A stretch of DNA of 64,000 nt. It comes from Streptomyces sp. NRRL S-455. GTDB lineage: Bacteria > Actinomycetota > Actinomycetes > Streptomycetales > Streptomycetaceae. Below are positions 43,577 through 53,079 of the stretch, in pieces; the first letter of the stretch is position 1, and each line of letters opens with the position of its first letter. Under the pieces are notes generated by a model, which searched no databases, had not been told where the DNA came from, and saw only the letters and a program-made list of their open reading frames with translations. Location of the stretch: NCBI RefSeq assembly GCF_000717875.1, contig NZ_JOCT01000019.1, positions 62,001 through 126,000 on the forward strand, read 5' to 3'. Both the position numbers and the translations under genes were made by a program.

Positions 43577-45942
43577 CCGCAACCCCTTCAGGGGCGCGGG
43601 GCCGTGTCGATCTGCGGCTTCGCCGCGGGGCGCGACAAGCCCCCACGCACCCGCAGCCACCCCACGACGCAAGCCACCCCCTACGCGTCGCGATCATCGG
43701 CGGCGGCCCAGGAGGGCTCTACGCCGCCGCCCTCCTCAAACGCCTCGACCCCACCCGCGACATCACCGTCTGGGAACGCAACGCCCCCGACGACACCTTC
43801 GGCTTCGGCGTCGTCCTCTCCGACGAGACCCTCGGCGGCATAGAACACGCCGACCCCCAGGTCTACGAGGCCCTCCAGAGGGACTTCATCCGCTGGGACG
43901 ACATCGACATCGTCCACCGCGACACCCGCCACACCTCCGGAGGACACGGCTTCGCCGCACTCGGCAGAAAACGCCTCCTGGAAATCCTCCACACCCGCTG
44001 CCGGGAACTCGGCGTGGACCTCCGCTTCCGCACCGAGGCCCCGGAGGACCTCCCGCGGACCCACGACCTGGTCATCGCCGCCGACGGAGTCCACAGCACC
44101 ACCCGCGAGACCTACGCCGACGCCTTCCGCCCGCACCTCACATCCCACCGCTGCCGCTACATCTGGCTCGCCGCGGACTTCCCCTTCGACTCCTTCCGCT
44201 TCGAGATCGCCGAGACCGAACACGGCGTGATGCAACTCCACGGCTACCCCTACGCGCCCCACGCCTCCACCGTGATCATCGAGATGCGCGAAGAGGTCTG
44301 GCACGCGGCCGGCTTCGACGAGCTCGACGAAGCCGAGTCGATCGAACGCTGCGCCAAGATCTTCGCGGAAGCACTCCGCGGCCACCCCCTGAGGTCGAAC
44401 AACTCGACGTGGACGACCTTCCGCACGGTCGTCAACGAGCGCTGGTCGCACGGCAACGTCGTCCTCCTCGGCGACGCCGCCCACACCGCCCACTTCTCCA
44501 TCGGCTCCGGCACCAAGCTCGCCGTCGAGGACGCACTGGCTCTGGCCGCCTGCCTGGAGGAGCAGGAGACACTGGACGAGGCCCTGACCGCCTACGAGGC
44601 GGAGCGGCGGCCCGTCGTCGCCTCCACGCAGCGCGCGGCCCGGGCCAGCCTGGAGTGGTTCGAGAACCTCGCCCTGTACCTGGACCAGCCGCCCCGCCAG
44701 TTCGCCTTCAACCTGCTCACCCGCAGCCGCCGCGTCACCCACGGCAACCTCCGGCTGCGCGACCCGCGCTTCACCGAGGCCGTGGAACGCGAGTTCGGCT
44801 GCCCGCCCGGCACGCCCCCGATGTTCACCCCGTTCCGGCTGCGCGGCCTGACCCTGCGCAACCGGGTCGTCGTCTCGCCCATGGACATGTACTCGGCGGT
44901 CGACGGAGTCCCCGGCGACTTCCACCTCGTCCATCTGGGCGCGCGGGCGCTGGGCGGGGCCGGGCTGGTGATGACCGAGATGGTGTGCGTCAGCGCGGAG
45001 GGCCGGATCACGCCCGGCTGCGCCGGCCTCTACACCGGCCGGCAGACCGAGGCGTGGCGGCGCGTCACCGACTTCGTGCACGCGCAGGCGCCCGGAGCCG
45101 CGATCGGCGTACAGCTCGGCCACAGCGGCCGCAAGGGCTCCACGAAGCTGATGTGGGAGGGCATGGACGAGCCGCTCCCGGACGGCAACTGGCCGCTCGT
45201 GGCCGCGTCCGCGCTCCCGTACAAGCGGTTCAGCCAGACCCCGCGGGAGCTGTCCCGCGCCGGGCTCACCGACATCCGTGAGCAGTTCGCCTCCGCTGCC
45301 TCCCGCGCCGCCCGGGCCGGCTTCGACCTGCTCGAACTGCACTGCGCTCACGGCTACCTGCTCTCCGGCTTCCTCTCCCCGCTCACCAACCGGCGCACCG
45401 ACGCCTACGGGGGCTCCCCGGAGAAGCGGCTGCGCTTCCCGCTGGAGGTCTTCGACGCCGTACGGAACGTGTGGCCCGGGGAGCGCCCCATGACGGTCCG
45501 GATCTCCGCCACCGACTGGGCGGCGGGCGGCGTCACCGCCGAGGACGCCGTCGAGATCGCCCGGGCCTTCGCCGTGCATGGCGCCGACGCGATCGACGTG
45601 TCGACGGGGCAGGTCGTGGCGGAGGAGCGGCCGGAGTTCGGGCGGTCGTACCAGACGCCGTTCGCCGACCGGATCCGTCACGAGACCGGGGTCCCGGTGA
45701 TCGCGGTCGGCGCGATCTCCTCCTGGGACGACGTCAACTCCCTGATCCTGGCAGGCCGTACCGACCTGTGTGCCCTGGCCCGCCCGCACCTGTACGACCC
45801 GCACTGGACGCTGCACGCGGCGGCCGAACAGGGCTACTCGGGCCAGGGCGCCGTCTGGCCGGCTCCCTACCGCGCGGGCAGCCGCCGCCCGCAGACGGGC
45901 CGTACGGACGCGCCCAAGCCGCGGCTCACCCTGGGGAGCTGA
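43573..45942 (+). CDS. Fused FAD monooxygenase / old-yellow-enzyme reductase (2-aminobenzoyl-CoA or salicylyl-CoA type)
   Basis: 789 residues. Residues about 37-400 form an FAD-dependent aromatic hydroxylase: IIGGGPGGLYAAALL, DLVIAADGVHST, VVLLGDAAHTAHFSIGSG. From about 420 on is an old-yellow-enzyme barrel: MFTPFRLRGLTLRNRVVVSP, IGVQLGHSGRKGS, HCAHGYLLSGFLSP, NRRTDAYGGS. This fusion is the layout of 2-aminobenzoyl-CoA monooxygenase/reductase and of proteins annotated salicylyl-CoA 5-hydroxylase/oxidoreductase. The natural start of the FAD fold would be at about 43681, but the codon there is CTA; the only in-frame start codons are GTG 43573 or ATG 43561. The first 36 residues are encoded by a repeat-like sequence, so the N-terminus is unusual. 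Confidence 0.88.
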   Translation: MTATPSGARGRVDLRLRRGARQAPTHPQPPHDASHPLRVAIIGGGPGGLYAAALLKRLDPTRDITVWERNAPDDTFGFGVVLSDETLGGIEHADPQVYEALQRDFIRWDDIDIVHRDTRHTSGGHGFAALGRKRLLEILHTRCRELGVDLRFRTEAPEDLPRTHDLVIAADGVHSTTRETYADAFRPHLTSHRCRYIWLAADFPFDSFRFEIAETEHGVMQLHGYPYAPHASTVIIEMREEVWHAAGFDELDEAESIERCAKIFAEALRGHPLRSNNSTWTTFRTVVNERWSHGNVVLLGDAAHTAHFSIGSGTKLAVEDALALAACLEEQETLDEALTAYEAERRPVVASTQRAARASLEWFENLALYLDQPPRQFAFNLLTRSRRVTHGNLRLRDPRFTEAVEREFGCPPGTPPMFTPFRLRGLTLRNRVVVSPMDMYSAVDGVPGDFHLVHLGARALGGAGLVMTEMVCVSAEGRITPGCAGLYTGRQTEAWRRVTDFVHAQAPGAAIGVQLGHSGRKGSTKLMWEGMDEPLPDGNWPLVAASALPYKRFSQTPRELSRAGLTDIREQFASAASRAARAGFDLLELHCAHGYLLSGFLSPLTNRRTDAYGGSPEKRLRFPLEVFDAVRNVWPGERPMTVRISATDWAAGGVTAEDAVEIARAFAVHGADAIDVSTGQVVAEERPEFGRSYQTPFADRIRHETGVPVIAVGAISSWDDVNSLILAGRTDLCALARPHLYDPHWTLHAAAEQGYSGQGAVWPAPYRAGSRRPQTGRTDAPKPRLTLGS
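43587..43672. repeat. Streptomycete intergenic repeat-like sequence fused into the monooxygenase 5' end
   Basis: Sequence TCAGGGGCGCGGGGC, then GTGTCGATCTGCGGCTTCGC and CCCCCACGCACCCGCAG has the look of a widely scattered streptomycete intergenic repeat (recalled, not searched). Here it spans the gap between hydratase stop and FAD fold and is open in the reading frame. Confidence 0.5.
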
Positions 45943-45960
45943 GCACACGGGCGGGGCGGC

Positions 45961-46788
45961 TCATTCGGCCGAGCCGGCCAGCCCCACGAAGTCGGCGCCC
46001 GCGTCCCGCAGCCGCTCGTGCAGGCCCCGGAACACCGCCGACGAGCGTGCCCCCGGCCAGTCGGCGGGGAGCAGTCGGGACGGCAGACCGGGGTCGGTGT
46101 AGGGGAGGTGGCGCCAGGAGTCCAGGGCGAGCAGATAGTCGCGGTAGGCCTCCTCGGGCGGGGTGTCCTCTCGCTTCTCCCAGTCCCGCAGCACGCGCTC
46201 GTGCCGGTCGAGGAACGCCTCGTGCTCCTTGGCGATGGCGGCCAGGTCCCACCAGCGGGCGACCGCGTCCGCGGTCGGCGCGAAGCCGAGGTGCTCGCCG
46301 CGGAAGAAGTCGACGTACGCGTCGAGCCGCAGCCGCTGGAGGGTGTGCCGGGTCTCCTCGTAGAGCCGGGCGGGCGCGATCCACACGCCCGGGGCGGCCG
46401 TGCCGAAACCGAGACCGGCCAGCCGGGAACGCAGCACGTGCCGCTTCTGCCGCTCGGACTCCGGCACGGAGAACACGGCGAGCACCCAGCCCTCGTCCTC
46501 GGGCGGGGCCGTGGCGTAGATGCGCCGGTCGCCGTCGTCGAGCAGCTCCCGGGCGTCCGGGGACAGCTCGTACCCGGCCGCGCCCTGCGAGGTACGGGCG
46601 GGCACGAGCAGTCCGCGTCTCTTCAGCCGCGACACCGAGGAGCGTACGGACGGGGAGTCCACCCCGACCGCGGCGAGCAGCCGGATCAGTTCGGCGACGG
46701 GCACGGGGCCCGGCACGAAGCGGCCGTACGCGCCGTAGAGCGTGACGATGAGAGACCGTGGTGCATGCTGGTCGGACACGTTGATCAT
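45961..46788 (-). CDS. PaaX-family transcriptional regulator
   Basis: 275 residues. The N-terminal winged helix begins SLIVTLYGAYGRFVPGPVPV and has VRSSVSRLKRRGLLVPART as recognition helix and wing; the C-terminal PaaX domain includes GWVLAVFSVPESERQKRHVL and GVWIAPARLY. PaaX proteins repress phenylacetate-type CoA pathways and release DNA on binding the aryl-CoA. Here the neighbours encode a related aromatic CoA pathway. The start is ATG 46788 with no strong ribosome site; GTG 46776 is an alternative. It follows the CoA ligase by 15 bases on the same strand, so is likely co-transcribed with it. Confidence 0.9.
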   Translation of the reverse strand: MINVSDQHAPRSLIVTLYGAYGRFVPGPVPVAELIRLLAAVGVDSPSVRSSVSRLKRRGLLVPARTSQGAAGYELSPDARELLDDGDRRIYATAPPEDEGWVLAVFSVPESERQKRHVLRSRLAGLGFGTAAPGVWIAPARLYEETRHTLQRLRLDAYVDFFRGEHLGFAPTADAVARWWDLAAIAKEHEAFLDRHERVLRDWEKREDTPPEEAYRDYLLALDSWRHLPYTDPGLPSRLLPADWPGARSSAVFRGLHERLRDAGADFVGLAGSAE

Positions 46789-46803
46789 CTTAGGTCTTAC
46801 GGA

Positions 46804-48426
46804 TCACTCCCGGTCGTTTTCGGTGCCGTCGGCCGGGATCCCCCCGGCGCGCAGCCGGAACCGCTGGAGTTTGCCGGTGGCGGTTCGCGGCAGCGCGTCC
46901 AGGAAGACGATCTCGCGCGGGCACTTGTACGGCGCCAGCTCCTCCTTCACGAAGGCGCTCAGCGCCGCGGCGTCCCGCTCGGCGCCCTCCTTGAGGACGG
47001 TGAAGGCCACCGCGACCTGCCCGCGAGCCTCGTCGGGCCGCCCCACGACCGCCGCCTCCACCACGTCCGGGTGCCGCAGCAGCGCGTCCTCGACCTCGGG
47101 CCCGGCGATGTTGTACCCGGCGGAGATGATCATGTCGTCGGCGCGGGCGACGTACCGGAACCAGCCGTCGGGTTCGCGGACGTAGGTGTCGCCCGTGATG
47201 TTCCAGCCGCCGCGCACGTACTCCCGTTGCCGCGGGTCGGCGAGGTACCGGCAGCCGACCGGCCCGCGCACGGCGAGCAGGCCCGGCTCCCCGTCGGGTA
47301 CCGGCTCGCCGTGCTCGTCCTGCACCCGCGCCTGCCAGCCCGGCACGGGAACGCCCGTCGTCCCGGGCCTGATCCGCTCGTCGGCCGCGGAGATGAAGAT
47401 GTGCAGCAGCTCGGTGGCCCCGATGCCGTTGATGACGCGCAGGCCCGTGCGCTCCCGCCAGGCCTGCCAGGTGGCCGCCGGGAGGTTCTCCCCGGCGGAG
47501 ACGCAGCGGCGCAGGGACGACACGTCGTGCCCGTCGAGTTCGTCGAGCATCGCGCGGTACGCCGTCGGCGCGGTGAAGAGCACGGAGACCCGGTGCCGTG
47601 CGATGGCGGGCAGCAGGTGCCTGGGTCCGGCCTGTTCCAGGAGCAGGGCACTCGCGCCGGCCCGCAGCGGGAAGACCACCAGGCCGCCAAGCCCGAAGGT
47701 GAAGCCCAGCGGGGGACTGCCCGTGAACACGTCGTCGGTGCGCGGCTTCAGCACATGCCGGGAGAAGGTGTCGGCGATCGCCAGGACGTCCCGGTGGAAG
47801 TGCATACAGCCCTTGGGGCGGCCGGTGGTGCCGGAGGTGAAGGCGATCAGCGCCACGTCGTCGGCCGCCGTGTCGACGGCCGCGTACGCGGTCCCGGCTG
47901 CCGGGCGTTTCAGCAGGTCGTCCGGTGCGTCGCCGCCGTAGGTCGTGATCCGCAGGTCCGGGATCCCGGCCTTGACGAGGTCGTCGACGACGCGGACGTC
48001 GCACAGGGCGTGCCGGACCCGGGCGATCTCGCACATCGTGCTCAGCTCGTGGGGTCGCTGCTGGGCCAGCACGGTGACCGCCACCGCTCCCGCCTTGAGC
48101 ACCGCCAGCCAGCAGGCCGCGAGCCAGGGGGTGGTGGGGCCGCGCAGCAGCACCCGGTTGCCGGGGACGACGCCGAGCTCGCCGGTGAGCAGATGCGCGA
48201 TGCGGTCGACCCGGGCGCGCAGATCGGCGTACGTCCACGGCTCACCGGCCTCGGTGCGGAACACCGGGCGGTCGTCGGGCGGGCCGGTCAGCAGCTCGGC
48301 TGCGCAGTTGAGCCGTTCGGGGTAGTGCAGCTCCGGCAGGTCGAAGCGGAGCTCGGGCCATTGGTCCGGGGGTGGCAGATGGTCACGGGCGAAGGTGTCG
48401 ACGTGAGCCGTACCCCGTGGATTCAT
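46804..48426 (-). CDS. Aryl-CoA ligase, 2-aminobenzoate/benzoate-CoA ligase type
   Basis: 540 residues of the ANL superfamily. The P-loop is LIAFTSGTTGRPKGCMHFH, the A5-like motif GIGATELLHIF, then GWFRYVARADDMIISAGYNI and the C-terminal lysine in LPRTATGKLQRFRLR. The sequence around the start, DTFARDHLPPPDQWPEL, matches the benzoate-CoA ligase subgroup. It would activate an aromatic acid, probably anthranilate given the neighbours, to its CoA ester at the expense of ATP. The start is ATG 48426 behind GGGGGC. Divergent from the acyl-CoA dehydrogenase gene. Confidence 0.88.
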   Translation of the reverse strand: MNPRGTAHVDTFARDHLPPPDQWPELRFDLPELHYPERLNCAAELLTGPPDDRPVFRTEAGEPWTYADLRARVDRIAHLLTGELGVVPGNRVLLRGPTTPWLAACWLAVLKAGAVAVTVLAQQRPHELSTMCEIARVRHALCDVRVVDDLVKAGIPDLRITTYGGDAPDDLLKRPAAGTAYAAVDTAADDVALIAFTSGTTGRPKGCMHFHRDVLAIADTFSRHVLKPRTDDVFTGSPPLGFTFGLGGLVVFPLRAGASALLLEQAGPRHLLPAIARHRVSVLFTAPTAYRAMLDELDGHDVSSLRRCVSAGENLPAATWQAWRERTGLRVINGIGATELLHIFISAADERIRPGTTGVPVPGWQARVQDEHGEPVPDGEPGLLAVRGPVGCRYLADPRQREYVRGGWNITGDTYVREPDGWFRYVARADDMIISAGYNIAGPEVEDALLRHPDVVEAAVVGRPDEARGQVAVAFTVLKEGAERDAAALSAFVKEELAPYKCPREIVFLDALPRTATGKLQRFRLRAGGIPADGTENDRE

Positions 48427-48478
48427 ACGATTCGCCCCCTTGGCGTGGTGGGCTCGCTCCTGGAGCGTATCGTGTTGG

Positions 48479-48490
48479 TGACGACAGTCA
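48479..48490 (+). promoter_or_regulatory. Candidate operator TGACGACAGTCA in the ligase/dehydrogenase divergent region
   Basis: The 12-mer identical to 42670-42681 lies 52 bases upstream of the ligase ATG on one side and 62 bases upstream of the dehydrogenase ATG on the other. In both copies CGG follows, with one extra A here. It could control both divergent transcripts at once. Confidence 0.55.
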
Positions 48491-48552
48491 ACGGTCCGCG
48501 ATAGCCTCGGAGTGGCCCGGCCGGGGGCGGGGTGGCGGAGAAGGGACCGGCG

Positions 48553-49683
48553 ATGACCGCATTCTCGCTCGAACCGGCACAACTCGCCTGGTGCGCCGAA
48601 CTGCGCACCCTGGCCGCGGAACGGCTCCGCCCGCTGGCCGACAAGGGTGAGCCGGGCCGTGTGAACCGCGCCCTGGTCGCCGAACTCGGCAGCCTCGGAC
48701 TGCTCGGACGGCTGTTCACCTCCGGCGCCCTCGACCTGTGCCTGATGCGCGAGTCCCTCGCCCACGGCTGTACGGAGGCCGAGACGGCCCTCGCCCTGCA
48801 GGGGCTCGGCGCGCACCCCGTGCACGCCCACGGCACCGACTCCCAACGCGCCCGCTGGCTGCCCCGGGTGGCCGACGGTACGGCGGTCGCGGCCTTCGCG
48901 CTGAGCGAGCCGGGCGCCGGATCGGACGCGGCGGCGCTGGCGCTGCGGGCGGAGCGGGACGGCCCCGCCCGCTGGCGGCTCACCGGGCGGAAGTGCTGGA
49001 TCTCCAACGCCCCCGAGGCCGACTTCTACACCGTCTTCGCCCGGACCGCCCCCGGCGCGGGGGCCCGCGGCGTCACCGCCTTCCTCGTGCCCGCCGACCG
49101 CCCCGGCCTGACCGGAACCGGCCTCGACATGCTCTCCCCGCACCCCATCGGCGCGCTCGACTTCGACGCCGTACCGGTGACGGCCGACGACGTGCTCGGC
49201 GAGGTGGACCGGGGCTTCCGGGTCGCCATGGGCACCCTCAACCTGTTCCGCCCGAGCGTCGGCGCCTTCGCGGTCGGCATGGCCCGGGCGGCCCTCGACG
49301 CGACCCTCGGCCACACCGCCGGCCGGGACGCCTTCGGCGGCAAGCTGAGGGACCTTCAGGCGGTCGCTCACGCGGTGGCCGAGATGGCCCTGCGCACCGA
49401 GGCGGCCCGTCTGATGGTCTACTCGGCGGCGACCGCGTACGACGCGGGCGCCCCCGACGTGCCGCAGCGCGCCGCCATGGCGAAACTGCTCGCCACCGAG
49501 ACCGCGCAGTACGTCGTCGACACGGCCGTCCAGCTGCACGGCGCCCGCGCGCTGCAACGCGGCCATCTGCTCGAACACCTCTACCGCGAGGTCCGCGCCC
49601 CGCGCATCTACGAGGGCGCCAGCGAGGTGCAACGCGGCATCATCGCCAAGGAGATGTACGCGGCCCACCAGGAGGCCCGGTGA
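48553..49683 (+). CDS. Acyl-CoA dehydrogenase
   Basis: 376 residues. Flavin and acyl-CoA motifs: VAAFALSEPGAGSDAAALAL, RKCWISNAPEADFYTVFA, and the C-terminal RIYEGASEVQRGIIAKEM. The typical catalytic base would be in the YEG segment; the short EG sequence fits. It oxidises a CoA thioester in the same pathway as the fused monooxygenase. The start is ATG 48553 with AAGGGA upstream. GTGA overlap with the RidA gene. Confidence 0.9.
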   Translation: MTAFSLEPAQLAWCAELRTLAAERLRPLADKGEPGRVNRALVAELGSLGLLGRLFTSGALDLCLMRESLAHGCTEAETALALQGLGAHPVHAHGTDSQRARWLPRVADGTAVAAFALSEPGAGSDAAALALRAERDGPARWRLTGRKCWISNAPEADFYTVFARTAPGAGARGVTAFLVPADRPGLTGTGLDMLSPHPIGALDFDAVPVTADDVLGEVDRGFRVAMGTLNLFRPSVGAFAVGMARAALDATLGHTAGRDAFGGKLRDLQAVAHAVAEMALRTEAARLMVYSAATAYDAGAPDVPQRAAMAKLLATETAQYVVDTAVQLHGARALQRGHLLEHLYREVRAPRIYEGASEVQRGIIAKEMYAAHQEAR

Positions 49684-50078
49684 CCAGCGAGCGCGTCAAC
49701 CCGCCCGGTCTGTCCCCGCCGGCCGGCTTCTCCCACGCCGTCGTGGCCACCGGCTCCCGCGTGGTGTTCCTGGCGGGCCAGACCGCGCTCGACGCCGACG
49801 GCAAAGTGGTCGGACAGACCCTGCCCGAGCAGTTCGAGAAGGCGCTGACGAACCTGCTGACCGCCCTCACGGCGGCCGGCGGCACACCGTCCGACCTGGC
49901 CCGCGTCACGGTCTACGCCACGGACGTCGCCGCGTACCGCACCCACGCCGCCGAACTGGGCCGCCTGTGGCGGAAACTGGCGGGCCGCGACTATCCCGCC
50001 ATGGCGGTCGTCGAGGTCGTCCGGCTGTGGGACGTGGAAGCGCTGGTGGAACTGGACGGGTTCGCGGTGCTGCCGTGA
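49680..50078 (+). CDS. RidA-family enamine/imine deaminase
   Basis: 132 residues of the YjgF/YER057c/UK114 fold: VVFLAGQTALDADGKVVG, QFEKALTNLLTALTAAGGTP, RVTVYATDVAAYR and the C-terminal VVRLWDVEALVELDG. The conserved arginine of active RidA proteins (near R105) is replaced within YPAMAVVEVVRL, with a Val/Glu/Val context retained. RidA proteins hydrolyse enamine or imine intermediates; in an anthranilate-CoA route the nitrogen has to be released as ammonia, which fits. The start is GTG 49680 overlapping the dehydrogenase stop. Confidence 0.85.
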   Translation: MTSERVNPPGLSPPAGFSHAVVATGSRVVFLAGQTALDADGKVVGQTLPEQFEKALTNLLTALTAAGGTPSDLARVTVYATDVAAYRTHAAELGRLWRKLAGRDYPAMAVVEVVRLWDVEALVELDGFAVLP

Positions 50079-50863
<785 letters not shown>

Positions 50864-51022
50864 GTGCGACTCCGTTCCGACCGCGGCCGTACGCCGACGC
50901 GGCGGTCTCCGGCTGGGCGTCGCGGTGGCGGGTGACCGCCGGCATGGTCACCTGCCACCACCCGCACGTACCGGAGGCCGTCCGTGCTCCGGTGGCCCGG
51001 GGCGTCTCCCCGCTTGGCGGGT

Positions 51023-51787
51023 TTACCGGACTCCCACGACCACGTAGCTGTCGCCGTACTGCCAGACCGGCCCCGCCTTGCTGAACCCCGCCTGGCGCAG
51101 GAGGCCCAGATGGGCGGAGAGGGGCAGATCTGCGGGGCGTCCGGTGTCCAGGAAGGGCACGCGGCGGCGGCGCTCGGTGAGGAGGTCGGCCAGCTCCGGC
51201 TCGTCGGCGACGGCGGCCCACCAGGACCCCCAGTCCTCCTGGGCGAACACCCGCTGCCGTTCGGACCGGCACCGCCCGACATGGGCGGCGATCCCGGCCG
51301 GGCCCGTGGCGTCCTGGGGGAGATGGTCGCCGTTGACGAGGACCCCGCCGGGTCGCAGCAGCGTGGCGAGCTGCCGATAGGTGCGCAGCAGGGTGTCGCG
51401 GTCGAGGTAGTGCAGGGCCGTCGTGGACACGGCCGCGTCCAGGGGCCGGTCCAGGCCCAGGGTCCAGGTCCAGCCGGGTGTGCCGATCTCCGCGTCGACG
51501 TAGCGGGCCGCGTCCGCGTGGTGGGTCCGGCCCAGCTCCAGCAGGAGCGGGTCCCGGTCCACGGCCACCACCTCCGCGTCCGGCAACCGCCGGACCAGCC
51601 GGGCCGCCAGGGAGCCGGGCCCGCAGCCCAGGTCGACCACGAGGGGCCGTGACGTGCGCCCCGCCGTGACGTGCTCGACGACATCGGCGATCACCGTGAA
51701 CCGCTCCTCGCGGTCCACGGCGTACCGCTGCTGCTGGAGCTCCCAGCGCTCCACCCATCGCTCCGCCGTCGCCAGACTCAGCCCCAT
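51023..51787 (-). CDS. Class I SAM-dependent methyltransferase
   Basis: About 254 residues from ATG 51787. Motif I is VVDLGCGPGSLAARLV, the acidic strand-2 end is VVAVDRDPLLL, then DAAVSTTALHYLD and LLRPGGVLVNGDHL. The N-terminal MGLSLATAERWVERWELQQQ helix is common in streptomycete homologues. A GTG at 51820 with AGGAGT upstream would add 11 residues and may be the real start. A Zur-like sequence lies just upstream (51844-51861). Function unknown. Confidence 0.8.
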   Translation of the reverse strand: MGLSLATAERWVERWELQQQRYAVDREERFTVIADVVEHVTAGRTSRPLVVDLGCGPGSLAARLVRRLPDAEVVAVDRDPLLLELGRTHHADAARYVDAEIGTPGWTWTLGLDRPLDAAVSTTALHYLDRDTLLRTYRQLATLLRPGGVLVNGDHLPQDATGPAGIAAHVGRCRSERQRVFAQEDWGSWWAAVADEPELADLLTERRRRVPFLDTGRPADLPLSAHLGLLRQAGFSKAGPVWQYGDSYVVVGVR

Positions 51788-51843
51788 CCGGTCGCGCCAC
51801 CTCGTCGTCTCGCACCTGACTCCTGAGGGCCCGAGCCTACAGG

Positions 51844-51861
51844 TGGAAACGGTTCTCATTA
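51844..51861. promoter_or_regulatory. Zur-like zinc-regulator box
   Basis: TGGAAACGGTTCTCATTA matches 13 of 18 positions of the actinobacterial Zur site as I recall it (TGAAAATCATTTTCATTA), including the GAAA half and CATTA end. It sits 57 bases before ATG 51787 and 17 bases downstream of the neighbouring aminotransferase stop. If real, it links the methyltransferase to zinc limitation. Confidence 0.4.
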
Positions 51862-51877
51862 CGCTTAGTCGGGGTTG

Positions 51878-53074
51878 TCAGGGAAGTGAAGCAAGAACCG
51901 ACAGCAGCCGGTCGATCTCCTCGACGGTGTTGTACACATGCAGACTCACCCGCACCGAACCGGTCTTCTCGCCCGCGTCGCCCTGGCAGTGGTGGTCCGA
52001 GCGGACCATGAAGCCGTGGCTGAAGAGGATGAAGCCGAGATCCCCCGAGTCGATGGCGTGGTGCCGCAGGGTCACGATGCTCCGGCGCCGCTGCACGGTC
52101 GAGTCGGCGGCCAGGCTGAGCGGGCAGCCGAGGACCTCGTAGGCGTCCAGACGGCGCAGACCGTCCGTGAGCCGGGCCGCCAGAGCGGCCGTCCAGCGCT
52201 CGACGCGCTCCACCCCGGCGGCGTCCAGCCAGTCCAGGGCCGCCTCCAGGGAGGCGATGCCCACGGTGTTCGGGGTCCCGGCCCACCCGCCGGGCGCGAA
52301 GGCCGGGCCCCGCTCCTGCCGGGCCCACACCGCCCCGGTACCGGGCAGGGCCAGGGCCTTGTGCCCGGAGAAGACGACGAAGTCGACGTCCAGCTCGGCC
52401 ACGGACACCGGCAGATGCCCGACGCTCTGCGCCGCGTCCAGGCAGATGACCGCGTCCGGGCCGACCGCCCCGCGGATGCGGTGCACGTTCATGTCACCGC
52501 CGTAGACGTGATGCACATGGGTCGTGGCGACGAACCGGGTACGCGGACCGGCCCGTTCGGCCAGCGCACGGTGGTCGTAGTCCCCGGAACCGCTCTGGTA
52601 CGGCATCGGCACCACCCGGACGTGCACGCCCTCGCGGGCGAGCAGCCGCTGAACCTCCAGCCAGGGCACGATGTTGGCCTGGTGGTCGGCGACCGGGACG
52701 ACGATCTCGTCGCCGTCCCGCAGGAACCCCGGCAGCCAGTCGCGGGCGATCGCGCGCAGCCCCTCGGTGGTGCCGCCGGTGAAGTGCACGGTGGAGCGCT
52801 CGGGCCGGCGGTCCCCGAGGAACCGGGCGACGCGCTCGCGGGTCCGCTCGACCAGCTCCGTGGTCCGGTTGGCCCAGGTGTAGGTGCCGCGCGCGGAGTT
52901 GGCGTTGCTGGTGGTGAGATACGACTGCACGGCGTCCAGCACGGCCTGCGGCTTCTGTGCCGTGGCCGCGCTGTCCAGATACGCCAGCTCCGGGTGCCCG
53001 GTGACGATGGGGAACTGGGCGCGCAGCGCCTGCTGCCACTGGTGCGGATCGTCGAGCGTGGCCGGTCCGGTCAT
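51878..53074 (-). CDS. Class V aminotransferase, SufS-like cysteine desulfurase
   Basis: 398 residues of fold-type I. PLP lysine is in FVVFSGHKALALPGTGA; the aspartate strand is DAVICLDAAQSVGHLPV. LAYLDSAATAQKPQAVLDAV is close to SufS. Near the C-terminus RSDHHCQGD matches the SufS active-site cysteine loop. So it can probably draw sulfur from cysteine to form an enzyme persulfide. It is the last of a minus-strand operon with the synthase-rhodanese fusion (five bases between genes) and the decarboxylase-like enzyme. No Suf scaffold genes are present, suggesting sulfur transfer to a small molecule or carrier. Confidence 0.82.
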   Translation of the reverse strand: MTGPATLDDPHQWQQALRAQFPIVTGHPELAYLDSAATAQKPQAVLDAVQSYLTTSNANSARGTYTWANRTTELVERTRERVARFLGDRRPERSTVHFTGGTTEGLRAIARDWLPGFLRDGDEIVVPVADHQANIVPWLEVQRLLAREGVHVRVVPMPYQSGSGDYDHRALAERAGPRTRFVATTHVHHVYGGDMNVHRIRGAVGPDAVICLDAAQSVGHLPVSVAELDVDFVVFSGHKALALPGTGAVWARQERGPAFAPGGWAGTPNTVGIASLEAALDWLDAAGVERVERWTAALAARLTDGLRRLDAYEVLGCPLSLAADSTVQRRRSIVTLRHHAIDSGDLGFILFSHGFMVRSDHHCQGDAGEKTGSVRVSLHVYNTVEEIDRLLSVLASLP

Positions 53075-53079
53075 GGCGC

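Noticed and set aside
46018..48504. Long plus-strand frame opposite the PaaX and CoA ligase genes
   Set aside because: Antisense shadow of two well-supported minus-strand genes; no domain recognised.
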